Shown here in pieces: positions 1-8,889 of a DNA stretch of 64,000 nucleotides. The DNA comes from Chloracidobacterium sp. GTDB taxonomy: Bacteria; Acidobacteriota; Blastocatellia; Pyrinomonadales; Pyrinomonadaceae. Each line of letters starts with the position of its first letter. Position 1 is the first letter of the stretch. The notes below the pieces were generated by a model. It saw only the letters and a list, made by a program, of their open reading frames with translations. It was not told the origin of the DNA and ran no database searches. The DNA lies in the NCBI GenBank assembly GCA_016706275.1, contig JADJJY010000003.1, positions 1 to 64,000 of the forward strand, in the 5' to 3' direction. The position numbers and the translations under genes are program-made.

Positions 1-1256
1 GCTGCAGCTCGGCATCAGGTATATCCTGCAACAAACAGAGGTTTAACCGCCTCAAGCGAACGTAACCCCTTAAACAAAGATTCCTTAAAAGTACGGGCTT
101 ATCGCCATCACTTCGCCGACCGAACGCATCTGCGTATCGAGCACGTCTTCGGCACCGGGAAATTTCTCAAACGCCCATTTGGTATCTTTGTGACGACGTA
201 ATCTATCGTCGGCTCAAACGACGCTGGCGTCTTTTCGTGATGTCATTCGGTATCTCGTCAAGCGTGTAGCCGACCGCGAGTTTGGCGGCGATCTTTGCAA
301 TGGGAAAGCCTGTGGCTTTTGACGCGAGAGCAGACGATCGCGACACACGCGGGTTCATCTCGATAATCCGTACATCGCCGTTCGCAGGATTGATCGCAAA
401 CTGGATATTCGACCCGCCCGTCTCGACTCCGACCTTGCGGATGCAGGCCTTAGACATATCACGCAGCCGCTGATATTCGACATCAGTGAGCGTCTGCGCC
501 GGGGCGACGGTGATCGAATCTCCCGTGTGCACGCCCATCGGGTCGAAATTTTCGATCGAGCAGATGATGACCACGTTGTCGTTGAGGTCACGCATTACCT
601 CGAGCTCGTATTCTTTCCACCCGAGGATCGATTCTTCGACAAGTATCTGCGAATTTGGCGACGCCGCCAGCCCGCCGCGGGCGATCTCTTCGAATTCCTC
701 CGGGTTATACGCCACACCGCCGCCTGTGCCGCCAAGCGTAAAACTCGGCCGCACGATCGCCGGATAACCGGTTGTCTCGACTATCTCGCGTGCCTCTTCC
801 CCAAGTATGGGCAAAACCACCCTTACACGACGGCACGCCGATCTCGTCCATCGCCGCTTTGAAAAGCTCGCGGTCCTCGCCGACCTTGATCGCGTCGATA
901 TTCGCCCCGATCATCGTGACGCCGTATTTTTCAAAAACACCCCGCTCGTACAGCTCGACCGACAGGTTCAGCCCCGTCTGGCCGCCGACCGTCGGTAGCA
1001 CGGCGTCGGGACGCTCTTTTTCGATGATGGCGGTGACGGATTCGAGTGTTAGCGGCTCGATATACGTCTTATCGGCGATCTCGGGGTCGGTCATGATCGT
1101 CGCCGGATTTGAATTGACCAGCACGACCTCGTACCCCTCTTGCCGCAGAGCACGGCACGCCTGCGTCCCCGAATAATCGAATTCGCAGGCCTGTCCGATG
1201 ACGATCGGCCCCGAACCGATGATCAAAATTTTGTGAATGTCGCTGCGTCTTGGCAT
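1..1256 (-). pseudogene. carB: Carbamoyl-phosphate synthase large subunit, N-terminal part, frameshifted and cut by window edge
   Basis: CarB makes carbamoyl phosphate from glutamine-derived ammonia, bicarbonate and ATP for pyrimidine and arginine synthesis. The N-terminus (SDIHKILIIGSGPIVIGQA, then CEFDYSGTQACRAL) and the ATP-grasp section (YPAIVRPSFTLGGTGGG, MNPRVSRSSALASKATG) are unmistakable. The reading frame changes near position 815, between GGFAH and EEAREIV. It changes again near 232, 178, 97 and about 50, each time beside a short homopolymer, while the residues in the other frame still match CarB (for example SFEPTIDYVVTKIP, then WAFEKFPGAEDVLDTQM, then GRTFKESLFKGLRSLE). The gene would continue past position 1. 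Conserved residues across every shift suggest consensus error rather than decay. Identity is certain; whether it is truly broken is not. Confidence 0.9.
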
Positions 1257-1283
1257 TTATCGGCTTGGTCTAAACTCACGATT

Positions 1284-1319
1284 ATACAAAAAAAGTGCGA
1301 TCCACTCGAACCGCACTTT
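1284..1319 (-). terminator. Intrinsic terminator between carB and the upstream B-lectin gene
   Basis: Read on the minus strand, an 8-bp stem (AAAGTGCG/CGCACTTT) with a 12-nt loop is followed by a run of seven T. The minus-strand gene ending at 1360 lies just upstream, so this separates it from carB. Confidence 0.7.
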
Positions 1320-1359
1320 GCCTATAGTTGTAATACCCGAATGGATAATGGGTTTTGGC

Positions 1360-2753
1360 TCACCGAGAGCTCCAGTACGGATAGCCCTCGGTCGGTTTCG
1401 AGCCGCCATAGACCACCAAATTGCCATCGTTCTGCATGCTTAGCCAGAAGGTTTTGGGAAACGGCGTCGCCCCCTGTGAATCGATGCCCACTGCAAAATC
1501 CAGATAATCAGTCCAGCCCTTTTCGTTCCTCCGTTTCATATCGCCGTATGAGTCCCAGACGGCATTGTTGATCCAATTGTAAACTACGAGATTTCCGTCT
1601 TTCTGGAATACAGCCTTCGTCCCGGAGGACTTGTTGGTCCCCGCGTTCCATACCGCCTTAGAGGCAGTTCCTGCTATCCGATAGACCACCAGGTTGCCGT
1701 CGGCCTGAAAAACGAGATAGTGGGTCTTGTCCGGCGAATAATAGGGTTTATTTCTTTTGAGGACGGTGTTCACGGCGATCAACCCTGGCGTCTTGGCAAT
1801 TATCTCGGCCGCCGTTTCTTTAGGCGCAGACGGGATCGGTGCCGGGTCCGGCTTACGAAAATCCGACGCCAGTTCGACGCGCATTAAGATCTCAGCACCG
1901 TTCCAATTCCCCTCGGCAAACACATGATTCTCATTCACGACCCCTTTGTAGGTCGCTGACGGACGGCCAAGCCATGGTTTACCTGCGACCATCCTTCGCA
2001 TTTCGATCCGGCCGTCCTGGAAAAGTCTAAAGTCAAGTGAGTTTGACGCCTCACCTGAGTCGTTGACCGTCATCGGAAGACGGCCGGTCAGCGAAAAGCC
2101 CCCGACCTTCACCCCACTATCAATAACTCTCCCGACCGCCTTAAATCTTTGTGCATTGTCACGGGTTTTTATGGTCACCGTCGCAGTGACATACCACCCT
2201 CCTTTGTCGTTCCATTTCGTCGCTGCCTTGATGATGGCGTCGTCTAGAAAGGTACCTCCTGCGGGTTTTGCGCCGCCCCCCTTTACCTGCATCGGACTGA
2301 GGTAAATGGTGATGTTGGCCTCCTTGCCATCCCATATCACCTTGCCTTTAGCATAGGCTGCGGAAATCTTTCTCCATCGCCGCCGCCTCAGCAGGTCGAC
2401 CCAAGAACGGCTTGCCGGCAATGTCGTGTCTGATCCGCACGGTAAAGGACGAGTCGTTGAGGATGTTGAGGTACACCGTATTGTCTTTGATGTCTGAGCC
2501 ATAAAAAAGCCTTTAGAGCGAGGTTTCCTGCAAGCACCTTGCCTTTAAGCTCAAGATTGCCGCCGGCCGTGAACTTCTCGCCGTTGGGTACTGAGATGTC
2601 CATGTCGGCGCGAACGACCCATTGGCCATTGGCGTCTGCCGGAAGCGCGGCTTTTTCGAATGCCTTCTGAACGAATAACGGTTGAGCAAAACTAGTCGAC
2701 ACGAAGACAAGAGTTATCGCGCCAGCAAGAAGGAACATCTTCAATATTTTCAT
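1360..2753 (-). pseudogene. Exported bulb-type (B-) lectin domain protein, frameshifted
   Basis: The N-terminus is a clear signal peptide (MKILKMFLLAGAITLVFVS, cleaved after SFAQ). The C-terminal part, about 1360-1780, carries three bulb-lectin motifs of the QxDxNxVxY type: QADGNLVVY, QKDGNLVVY and QNDGNLVVY, all with the four sugar-contacting residues intact. In the family these bind mannose. The middle region is unrecognised. Two single-base shifts break the frame: one in a T run near 2505 (after LALKAF, where the other frame gives YGSDIKDNTVYLNILNDSS) and one near 2360 that restores SAAYAKGKVIWDG. It is the last gene of a four-gene run of exported proteins, 20 nt after the OmpA-like lipoprotein gene. 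Likely a periplasmic or surface carbohydrate-binding protein; its ligand is not known. Confidence 0.75.
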
Positions 2754-2773
2754 AATTTTTCCTCTATTCAGAT

Positions 2774-4096
2774 CTAATTTTTCACTAGCTCCACACGCCT
2801 GTTTTGCGCCCGTCCGGCTTCGGTGTCATTTGTAGTGACGGGTTTTGACATTCCCATACCTGACGAATTCAAACGTGCGGCATCGATGCCTTTTCCGATC
2901 AGATACGCTTTGACCGCTGCCGCGCGTTTATCCGACAGTGTTTTGTTAAAAGCCTCGCCGCCAATATTGTCCGTATGGCCCTCGACGGTCATTTTCCAGT
3001 CTTTGTTTTCTTGTAGAACGGCAGCAATCTGGTCGAGCGTAATGCGGGATTCGGGTTTGATGACATCCGAGTTGAAATCAAAATTGATACCGTATATCAC
3101 CGCACGGCCCGTGTCCGCGAGATTTTTTCCGATCTGGCTCTGGACCGCCTTTTCGCCGTCGAGCGTTTTTAGATGTTCGCAAGAACCGGCCTTGTCCGAT
3201 ATTTTCTTGCCGTTCCACTGTCCGATCAACCGTTTTTCTTCGTCGTCATTGCGGCCGTAGAGACCTAAAAATGTTTTGCCGTCCTGCGAGAAAAACATGA
3301 GTGCCGGGCCGCCGACCTTTTCGTTTTCCATCCTTGTTTCCTGCCAGGTGAGTTTCATCATGCGGTTCTCGATACCGCCCTGGACCAGGCCGTTTGCATA
3401 TTCGTAGCATCCGACGATAGACGTGCCCTCTTGTTTGATATGAAAATTACCGTAATCGCTTTCGTAAGTTCCGGTGATATTTTCAAGCGGCGCGGGAGTT
3501 TCCTGATCGCCGTAACCGTGAATGTCCATCAACTCGACATAATTGGCTGAGCCGTAATTGGTCTTAAAATTGATCCGCACCCAACGCCCGCCGATCGATT
3601 TTTGGACAGGAAACTCCTGCTTGTCCACCTTATCTTTCAAGGTTGCAGCCAAGATTTCCTGAAAACCATCGGTAGCCGACGCGTCCGATATCTCGACGGT
3701 GATGTCTTTTGCACCGGTATCGCCCTCGACCTGTGCCGTGTCAAATGAAAGGGTCTTGAGCGTAGTTTTCGCGGTCAATTCGATCGTGATCGACTGATCC
3801 TTTGTTTTGCCGCTCTCGCTCGCCCAGCCTGATTTTGGGATCTCGTCGATCACATAATTGGGCTTCCAGCTCGACGCTGACGTAGCTGCGACGACAAACG
3901 CACCGTTACCGGTTGCGAGCAGGTCCTTTCGGTCGCTCGCGGCGGCCTTCGGCGTCGGTTCGACAACCGACGGCGAACCATTAGTCGCCGGTGCTGCCAA
4001 ATTTTGGTTCCCGCTCACGTTGCCCGCGCCGGGCATAAACCCACACGCGGACATTGCAACCGTCAGAATGCAGATGCTTGCGATCTTGATGTTCAT
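2774..4096 (-). CDS. Lipoprotein with discoidin-like domain and C-terminal OmpA peptidoglycan-binding domain
   Basis: A lipoprotein signal is visible (MNIKIASICILTVAMSAC, lipid-attachment Cys18). Residues about 75-200 resemble an F5/8 type C (discoidin) fold, with the characteristic run from WASESGKTKDQSITIEL to GRWVRINFKTNYG. A middle segment (about 205-310) is unassigned. Residues about 325-440 are an OmpA/Pal domain: GINFDFNSDVIKPES, then VEGHTDNIGG and the closing RAQNRRVEL. OmpA domains bind diaminopimelate in peptidoglycan, so the protein should tie the outer membrane to the wall and offer a ligand-binding domain. It sits between a small exported protein (13 nt upstream) and the B-lectin gene (20 nt downstream), which suggests one transcript. 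Domain calls are firm for OmpA, moderate for discoidin. Confidence 0.85.
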   Translation of the reverse strand: MNIKIASICILTVAMSACGFMPGAGNVSGNQNLAAPATNGSPSVVEPTPKAAASDRKDLLATGNGAFVVAATSASSWKPNYVIDEIPKSGWASESGKTKDQSITIELTAKTTLKTLSFDTAQVEGDTGAKDITVEISDASATDGFQEILAATLKDKVDKQEFPVQKSIGGRWVRINFKTNYGSANYVELMDIHGYGDQETPAPLENITGTYESDYGNFHIKQEGTSIVGCYEYANGLVQGGIENRMMKLTWQETRMENEKVGGPALMFFSQDGKTFLGLYGRNDDEEKRLIGQWNGKKISDKAGSCEHLKTLDGEKAVQSQIGKNLADTGRAVIYGINFDFNSDVIKPESRITLDQIAAVLQENKDWKMTVEGHTDNIGGEAFNKTLSDKRAAAVKAYLIGKGIDAARLNSSGMGMSKPVTTNDTEAGRAQNRRVELVKN

Positions 4097-4109
4097 ATTT
4101 TGTATTCCA

Positions 4110-4547
4110 CTAACCGGCTAGACTGCCCTCGGCAAATTTTGCTAACTCTTTCGGAAAATCTTTGTATTTTTTTCGCAGCCGCACGATCGCGTCGACGCCG
4201 ACCTCTTCGTTATCATTGAGATCACTCCACATCACTTTCCATACATTTCCCGTTTTACGCAGGAAAGCGAGCCCGGTGCTCTGGCCAGCCTCAGGCATAT
4301 TTGAACGCGAAACGCTAGTAAAAGCCCAAGCACCTTGAACCCTGAGTGAGTTCACCTCAAATATCTCGCCCGCAAGATCGCCGTTCCTCGCGACATCGTA
4401 TGAGCGGATCGCGTCCATAATGGCCGTCCTTTCCGGACTGCCTTTTTTTGGCTCGTACATCTTGGCTTGTGCCATTCCGGCTGACGCTCCAAATAGCAGC
4501 AATAGGGCAATAATAAGTATTTCTTTTCCGTTCGATAGCTTTTTCAT
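4110..4547 (-). CDS. Small exported protein of unknown function
   Basis: 145 residues with a signal peptide (ILIIALLLLFGASAGMAQA). The mature part begins with KKGSPERTAIMDAIR and has VNSLRVQGAWAFTSVS followed by a WKVMWSDLNDN segment. This pattern (a short helix, then a beta-rich wing with GxWAF) occurs in small hypothetical exported proteins of several Gram-negative phyla, but I cannot name a function. It has no cysteine in the mature part and no membrane segment. It lies 37 nt after the serine hydrolase and 13 nt before the OmpA-like lipoprotein and is probably co-transcribed with both. Confidence 0.7.
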   Translation of the reverse strand: MKKLSNGKEILIIALLLLFGASAGMAQAKMYEPKKGSPERTAIMDAIRSYDVARNGDLAGEIFEVNSLRVQGAWAFTSVSRSNMPEAGQSTGLAFLRKTGNVWKVMWSDLNDNEEVGVDAIVRLRKKYKDFPKELAKFAEGSLAG

Positions 4548-4584
4548 AATTTTAGGGTCTCCGACTAAAAATATTTCAATGATC

Positions 4585-5745
4585 TTATTTCAACGCCTCT
4601 TTTAGAGCCGCTTTTACTTCCTGCGGCAACCCGAGGCCGGGGCCAAGCTGCGAATTAATAATAACGGCGACGTTCAAACCATTAGAAAAAGTGAACATCG
4701 CGCTATTTAGCTCGCCGCCATTGAACACATTGCCGTTACCATCCTTGCCCGGGTAATAACCTGTGTGTTCGTAGCTCGTAATACCTGGCACTGTCGTCGC
4801 ATCGCGGTACCAGCCGAGTTGATCGTCTTTCATCTGTTTGAGGATCGCCGCGGGCAAGATCCTCTCCGTATTGACCAAGGTATCCATGAACATTGCGAGC
4901 TGTTTCGAACTCATATTCCACCCTTGCGATCCGCTTAACTCAGTACAGTCGCCAAAACTTTCTCCGGCTCTTGTAGGTCCAGGAAATTGATACGTCAATG
5001 CCGGGGCGTTCGGAGCCGGTTTGGCATCGATACCCGTCAAACGGGCAGGCCTAAAAAGATTGGTCCGGACATAATCGATGTATCGGAGCGAGTAATAAGT
5101 CGAAAATCTGCTGTCAGGTGTGGGGCGTCCGGGAGCACTTGTAAACGGAGGCGATGTCATCAGTCCGATGATTATTCGGAACAGGCCAAAATTACTATTG
5201 TTGTACTGCTGATTCGCCTTATTCGCCGAGGTGACGCCGTCAGCCGCACATTGTTTTAACTCTGCATACGACACATCACCGCCGCAGCGTATGCCCGACC
5301 GGTGCGTCAACAGTTCGCGAAAAGTAATTGTTTTGAAATTATTGCCCAGCTTCCAATCCGTGGGCAGATAGGTATAAACCGGCGTGTCAACGCTGATACC
5401 CTTGTCATTTAGCAGCTTAAGGACCGCCGCCGCCGTGATCGTTTTGCTGACGCTCGCGATGTTGAATCTATCGTCAACCGTCATTTTTCGCGGATTTGGA
5501 TCCGGAGCACGTCGAGCGTCACCACCGGCACTCCCCTGAGCAACGCCATTTTTGTAGGTAACAAAGAATGTATAGCCGGCCGATTTTCCTTTTAGTCTCG
5601 CTTCGAGTTTTTCAACGTATTTCGAGATAAATTTGGTATTGGCCTCTCTCTGCACGTCGTTCTGGCCCGGCTGTGCCGAGCCGACAGCAACCAATAAAGT
5701 GGCCGCAACCCAAAACGCAAAAATACCGTAGGATAATTTTTTCAT
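4585..5745 (-). CDS. Exported beta-lactamase-fold serine hydrolase (class C / PBP4-like family)
   Basis: 386 residues with a signal peptide ending near VGSAQ. The catalytic SxxK motif is Ser98-Val-Ser-Lys101 (FNIASVSKTITAAA). The second motif is Tyr181-Asn-Asn183 (QQYNNSNFG). The third is His327-Thr-Gly329 (SYEHTGYY) in place of the KTG of true class C beta-lactamases; HTG is common in esterases and D-aminopeptidase-like members of the family. The conserved LLTHRSGI segment after the active site is present. The likely substrate is a peptide or ester of the cell wall or a secondary metabolite; beta-lactam hydrolysis cannot be claimed. First gene of the exported four-gene run, with a pair of direct repeats upstream (5786-5820). 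Confidence 0.85.
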   Translation of the reverse strand: MKKLSYGIFAFWVAATLLVAVGSAQPGQNDVQREANTKFISKYVEKLEARLKGKSAGYTFFVTYKNGVAQGSAGGDARRAPDPNPRKMTVDDRFNIASVSKTITAAAVLKLLNDKGISVDTPVYTYLPTDWKLGNNFKTITFRELLTHRSGIRCGGDVSYAELKQCAADGVTSANKANQQYNNSNFGLFRIIIGLMTSPPFTSAPGRPTPDSRFSTYYSLRYIDYVRTNLFRPARLTGIDAKPAPNAPALTYQFPGPTRAGESFGDCTELSGSQGWNMSSKQLAMFMDTLVNTERILPAAILKQMKDDQLGWYRDATTVPGITSYEHTGYYPGKDGNGNVFNGGELNSAMFTFSNGLNVAVIINSQLGPGLGLPQEVKAALKEALK

Positions 5746-5785
5746 GATCCGATCTCCTCACAGACGAACAGTAAAAGTTTTGCCC

Positions 5786-5820
5786 CTTGATACGTTATTT
5801 AGAATTTATCTTGATACGTT
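5786..5820. promoter_or_regulatory. Pair of 11-bp direct repeats upstream of the serine-hydrolase operon
   Basis: CTTGATACGTT occurs at 5786-5796 and again at 5810-5820, a 24-bp period, 41-75 bp before the start of the minus-strand operon. The position suits an operator. No regulator gene is adjacent, so the role is inference. Confidence 0.35.
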
Positions 5821-5939
5821 GGTTCGAATCTATATTACACGAAATCGTACTTACGAGTAGCTCTGCGGGATCTGTTACAATCCAGCCGTTCCACAGCCTC
5901 TTCACACTTGAGAATTTCGTTCACCGTCACGGTTCAGAT

Positions 5940-7736
5940 TCACGGGAATCGCGGCAGTTTTGGTATTTTGTTTTCGATCTTTTGTTTCGCGGCGTCGATC
6001 TGGGCTTTGCCGTTAAAGATGTTGTCGAGCCGCAGTGCCATATTTGGATCGATCTTTTGAGCCGGTCGTACATCTTTTTGGCCTCTTTTTTATTGCCGCT
6101 GGCGTTATATGACTCGCCGAGATTGAAAAGCCCGACCACACTGCTGCCGTCCATATCGACCACGCGTTTGAAATTTGCGATGGCGTTGACAAAATCCTTG
6201 AGCCCGCGAAACGCGCGGCCGAGCTGATTTAGCGCCACATTCCAGTTCGGGTGAAGCTTGTCGGCAGTTTTCAGTGCGTCGACCGCCTCTTGGTGCTCGC
6301 CAAGTTCATTATGCGTCGCACCAAGATTGACATAAGCGGCGTCAAACTGCGGTTCCTGGACAGGAGCTTCTTTCAGCAACCTTGCCCTTTTCGTAATTTT
6401 CCGTCGCGGCCGCATCGTTTTAGCCGTCTTTTGCGTATAGCCGGCGTTGTAATACGCCCAGCCGACGTTGTTGTTATCGACGGCTCCGGGGCTCATCACG
6501 TGCGGATTCGAGCCGTGCAACTGCCTTGTCCCATCCGGTGGCCTTGCCCAGACAAAATCCCCATTCGCTTTCCATATCGGCCGTCTTCATGCCTTTTCGG
6601 ACGCAGCTTTATATTCGGCATTGGCGTCAACATAGCGTTCCTGCTGGCGGTAAGTACTGGCAAGATTTGCATGTGCCTGAGCGTTATTCGGATCGTATTT
6701 GAGGGTCTGCTGGTAGGCGGCAGCAGCATTTGGATAATCGCCTTTGTTGTAATATGCAACGCCCATATCAAAGGATGCCGCCGAATTCGCAGGGTCAATC
6801 TCAAGCGTCTTTTTGTACGCCGCGATCGCGTCATCAGGCCGCTCCATACGGTCGAACGTCTGGCCGCGATAATACTGGGCGGACGCAAAATTACCGTCAA
6901 GTTCCAAAGTACGGTCAAACGCCGCGAGAGCCTCGGTATTTTTTGTTTTGTTTGAACAGGATCACGCCGTTCAAGTAACGCGTTTCGACGGTGTCGATAC
7001 CCGCGGCCAGCTTTTGCAGCGTAGTTTCGGCTTTGGCGATCTCGCCGTTATTCAGATACGCAACGCCCAGCGGCGGATAGAGCATCGTGTACGCCGGGTT
7101 TATCGCAAGCGCTTTTTCGTAATTGAGAGCAGCCTTGTCGTTTTTGCCATTAGCGTCATAGATCGCACCGGCTTTGGCATAGGCGACGTCGTTTTGCTTG
7201 TCGTATTTGACCGCCTCTTCGAATAGGGCGATGGCGGCCTCGTTATTTGTGTCACCGGCGACGTCAATTCCCTTTGCGGTCAGGGCGTTGCTCAGCCCTC
7301 GGACGCACGTGTGTTTTAGGATTTTGGACGAGAGCGGCCTTGTAATTTGTGATAGCGAGATCGGTCTGGTCGTTATCAAAGGCCGTCTCGGCTTTCGCCG
7401 TCAGCATGTTTGACGACGCGATCTTTTTATTAGCGGCGGCAATGGCGGCCTTTTACGGGCGGCGATCGCATCGGCACGGTTTCTTTGCGAGAGCGGCGAT
7501 CTGGCCGCTCGCCGCCTTTGAGCCGCCGCCGACTCGTCCACCGCCTTCGCCCAACGATGCCTTGCCCCGCCGGCACGCGCCTGTGGAGCTTTACGCGATC
7601 CGCGAAAAACAAATACACTCGACCCGCCCGCAATATCATCCGTCGCGACCAGATCCTGTGCCGCGACCGAGGACGGCAGCGGCAGCAGTGCAAAGAAAAA
7701 CGAAGCGATTACCAACAGCGATAAATTTGTTTTCAT
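5940..7736 (-). pseudogene. Exported tetratricopeptide-repeat protein, heavily frameshifted
   Basis: Start ATG at 7736 gives a signal peptide (MKTNLSLLVIASFFFALLP, cleavage after SVAAQ) followed by DLVATDDIAGGSSVFVFRG, the same segment found in the TPR protein at 8890-10746. The rest is a series of TPR units (for example AGAIYDANGKNDKAALNYEK, SFDMGVAYYNKGDYPNAAAA, AYVNLGATHNELGEHQEAVD) scattered over three frames. At least five single-base shifts are needed to connect them. The final frame ends LDNIFNGKAQIDAAKQ...IPKLPRFP with TGA at 5940-5942. Because repeat units on both sides of each shift keep good TPR consensus, the shifts look like sequencing errors. Probably a periplasmic scaffold or assembly protein; paralogue of the gene on the other side of murB. 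Confidence 0.75.
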
Positions 7737-7813
7737 GAGAAAAGCGTGCCCCCAAAGGACCAAGGAAAATTATACGCCAAAACGGGTGAGCGATTTGAGC
7801 TTTTTCTGATCGG

Positions 7814-8844
7814 TCAAAACCCGACAAATACAGGCTCAGGTTCGAGCGTTATGCGAAATTTTTCGGCCACCGTACGCTGGATCTCGTTTTTAGCAGCAAA
7901 ATGTCGCCCGCAGAGCTCCTCCGCGATTGATGATCGCGAGTGTGTGGTTTGACGAGATGCCCGCGTTTCGAGCTCAAAACCTTTGTGCAGGCCCGACTTT
8001 TCGATCAGCCACGCTGCCGGAATTTTACAACGTCGCCGAATGGAAAATTGGGGATATTCCCCATCTCTGCCTGTAATTCAGCAAGTTTATCTCGGCTGAC
8101 GATCGGGTTTTTGAAGAAAGAACCGGCACTCCGTGAATTCGGGTCATCCGCGTCGATGACCATCGATTTTGAACGGCGTATTTTCAGTACCGCCTCGCGA
8201 ACCTCTGCCAGCGACGGCTGCCGCTCGCCAAAATGCTCGATCAGGTCTTTATAAACGACCTTGGCTCGCCGCCTTTACGCAGAGCAAATGTCACGCTCAA
8301 AACAACGTATCGATCCCGTTCAGTCGAATTAAAGATGCTTTTGCGATAAGAGAAACCACAATCCGCATTGGTAAGCGTTACCAATTCTTTGCCGGCGGTC
8401 GTAACACAGCACTGATACAATTGATTCCTGCAACTTCCTGCCCGTAAGCCCCGACATTCTGAACCGGCGTTCCGCCAACAAACCGGGTATACCACTCAGG
8501 CATTCGATGCCCGCGAGGTCATTTTCAACGCAGTACCAACAAAGCCATCCCAATCCTCACCCGCCTGTACGGTCAAATAGCTCGTCCCGTCTTTTTCCGC
8601 AAACTCCGAAACGCCAGGTAGCCCAATATTGATAACAAGGCCGTCAAACCCGGTATCCGAGATCAGAACATTGCTGCCGCCACCGAGAATGAAAACCGGC
8701 AAGCCCGTTTTCCGGCAAAACGCAAGCGTCGACAACAGCGTCCTCGTTCTCAGCTGTAACGAAATACTTCGCGTTACCGCCGACCTCCAATGTGGTCAGC
8801 GGTGCAAGCCGCACATTTTCTTTGATCTCGATCGAACTACTCAT
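7814..8844 (-). pseudogene. murB: UDP-N-acetylenolpyruvoylglucosamine reductase, heavily frameshifted
   Basis: MurB reduces UDP-GlcNAc-enolpyruvate to UDP-MurNAc with NADPH and FAD, the second committed step of peptidoglycan synthesis. Visible pieces in order: APLTTLEVGGNAKYFV, then LPVFILGGGSNVLISDTGFD (FAD site), GGTPVQNVGAYGQEV, DCGFSYRKSIFN, PNSRSAGSFFKNPIVS (catalytic loop Ser, type I enzyme), PAAWLIEKSGLHKGF, SNHTLAIINRGGA and a C-terminal RITLEPEPVFVGF before TGA at 7814-7816. At least seven one-base shifts separate these pieces within 1 kb. MurB is normally essential, and every catalytic segment is conserved, so I read the shifts as consensus errors. It sits between the two TPR paralogues in the same direction. 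Confidence 0.85.
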
Positions 8845-8889
8845 ATATGTAAAAGCCGGACGTAAGTCCGACTTTTTAGCAACAAAATA

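Noticed and set aside
7814..8844. murB as a true pseudogene
   Set aside because: All catalytic segments are conserved across frames and no second murB is seen in the window; consensus errors explain it better.
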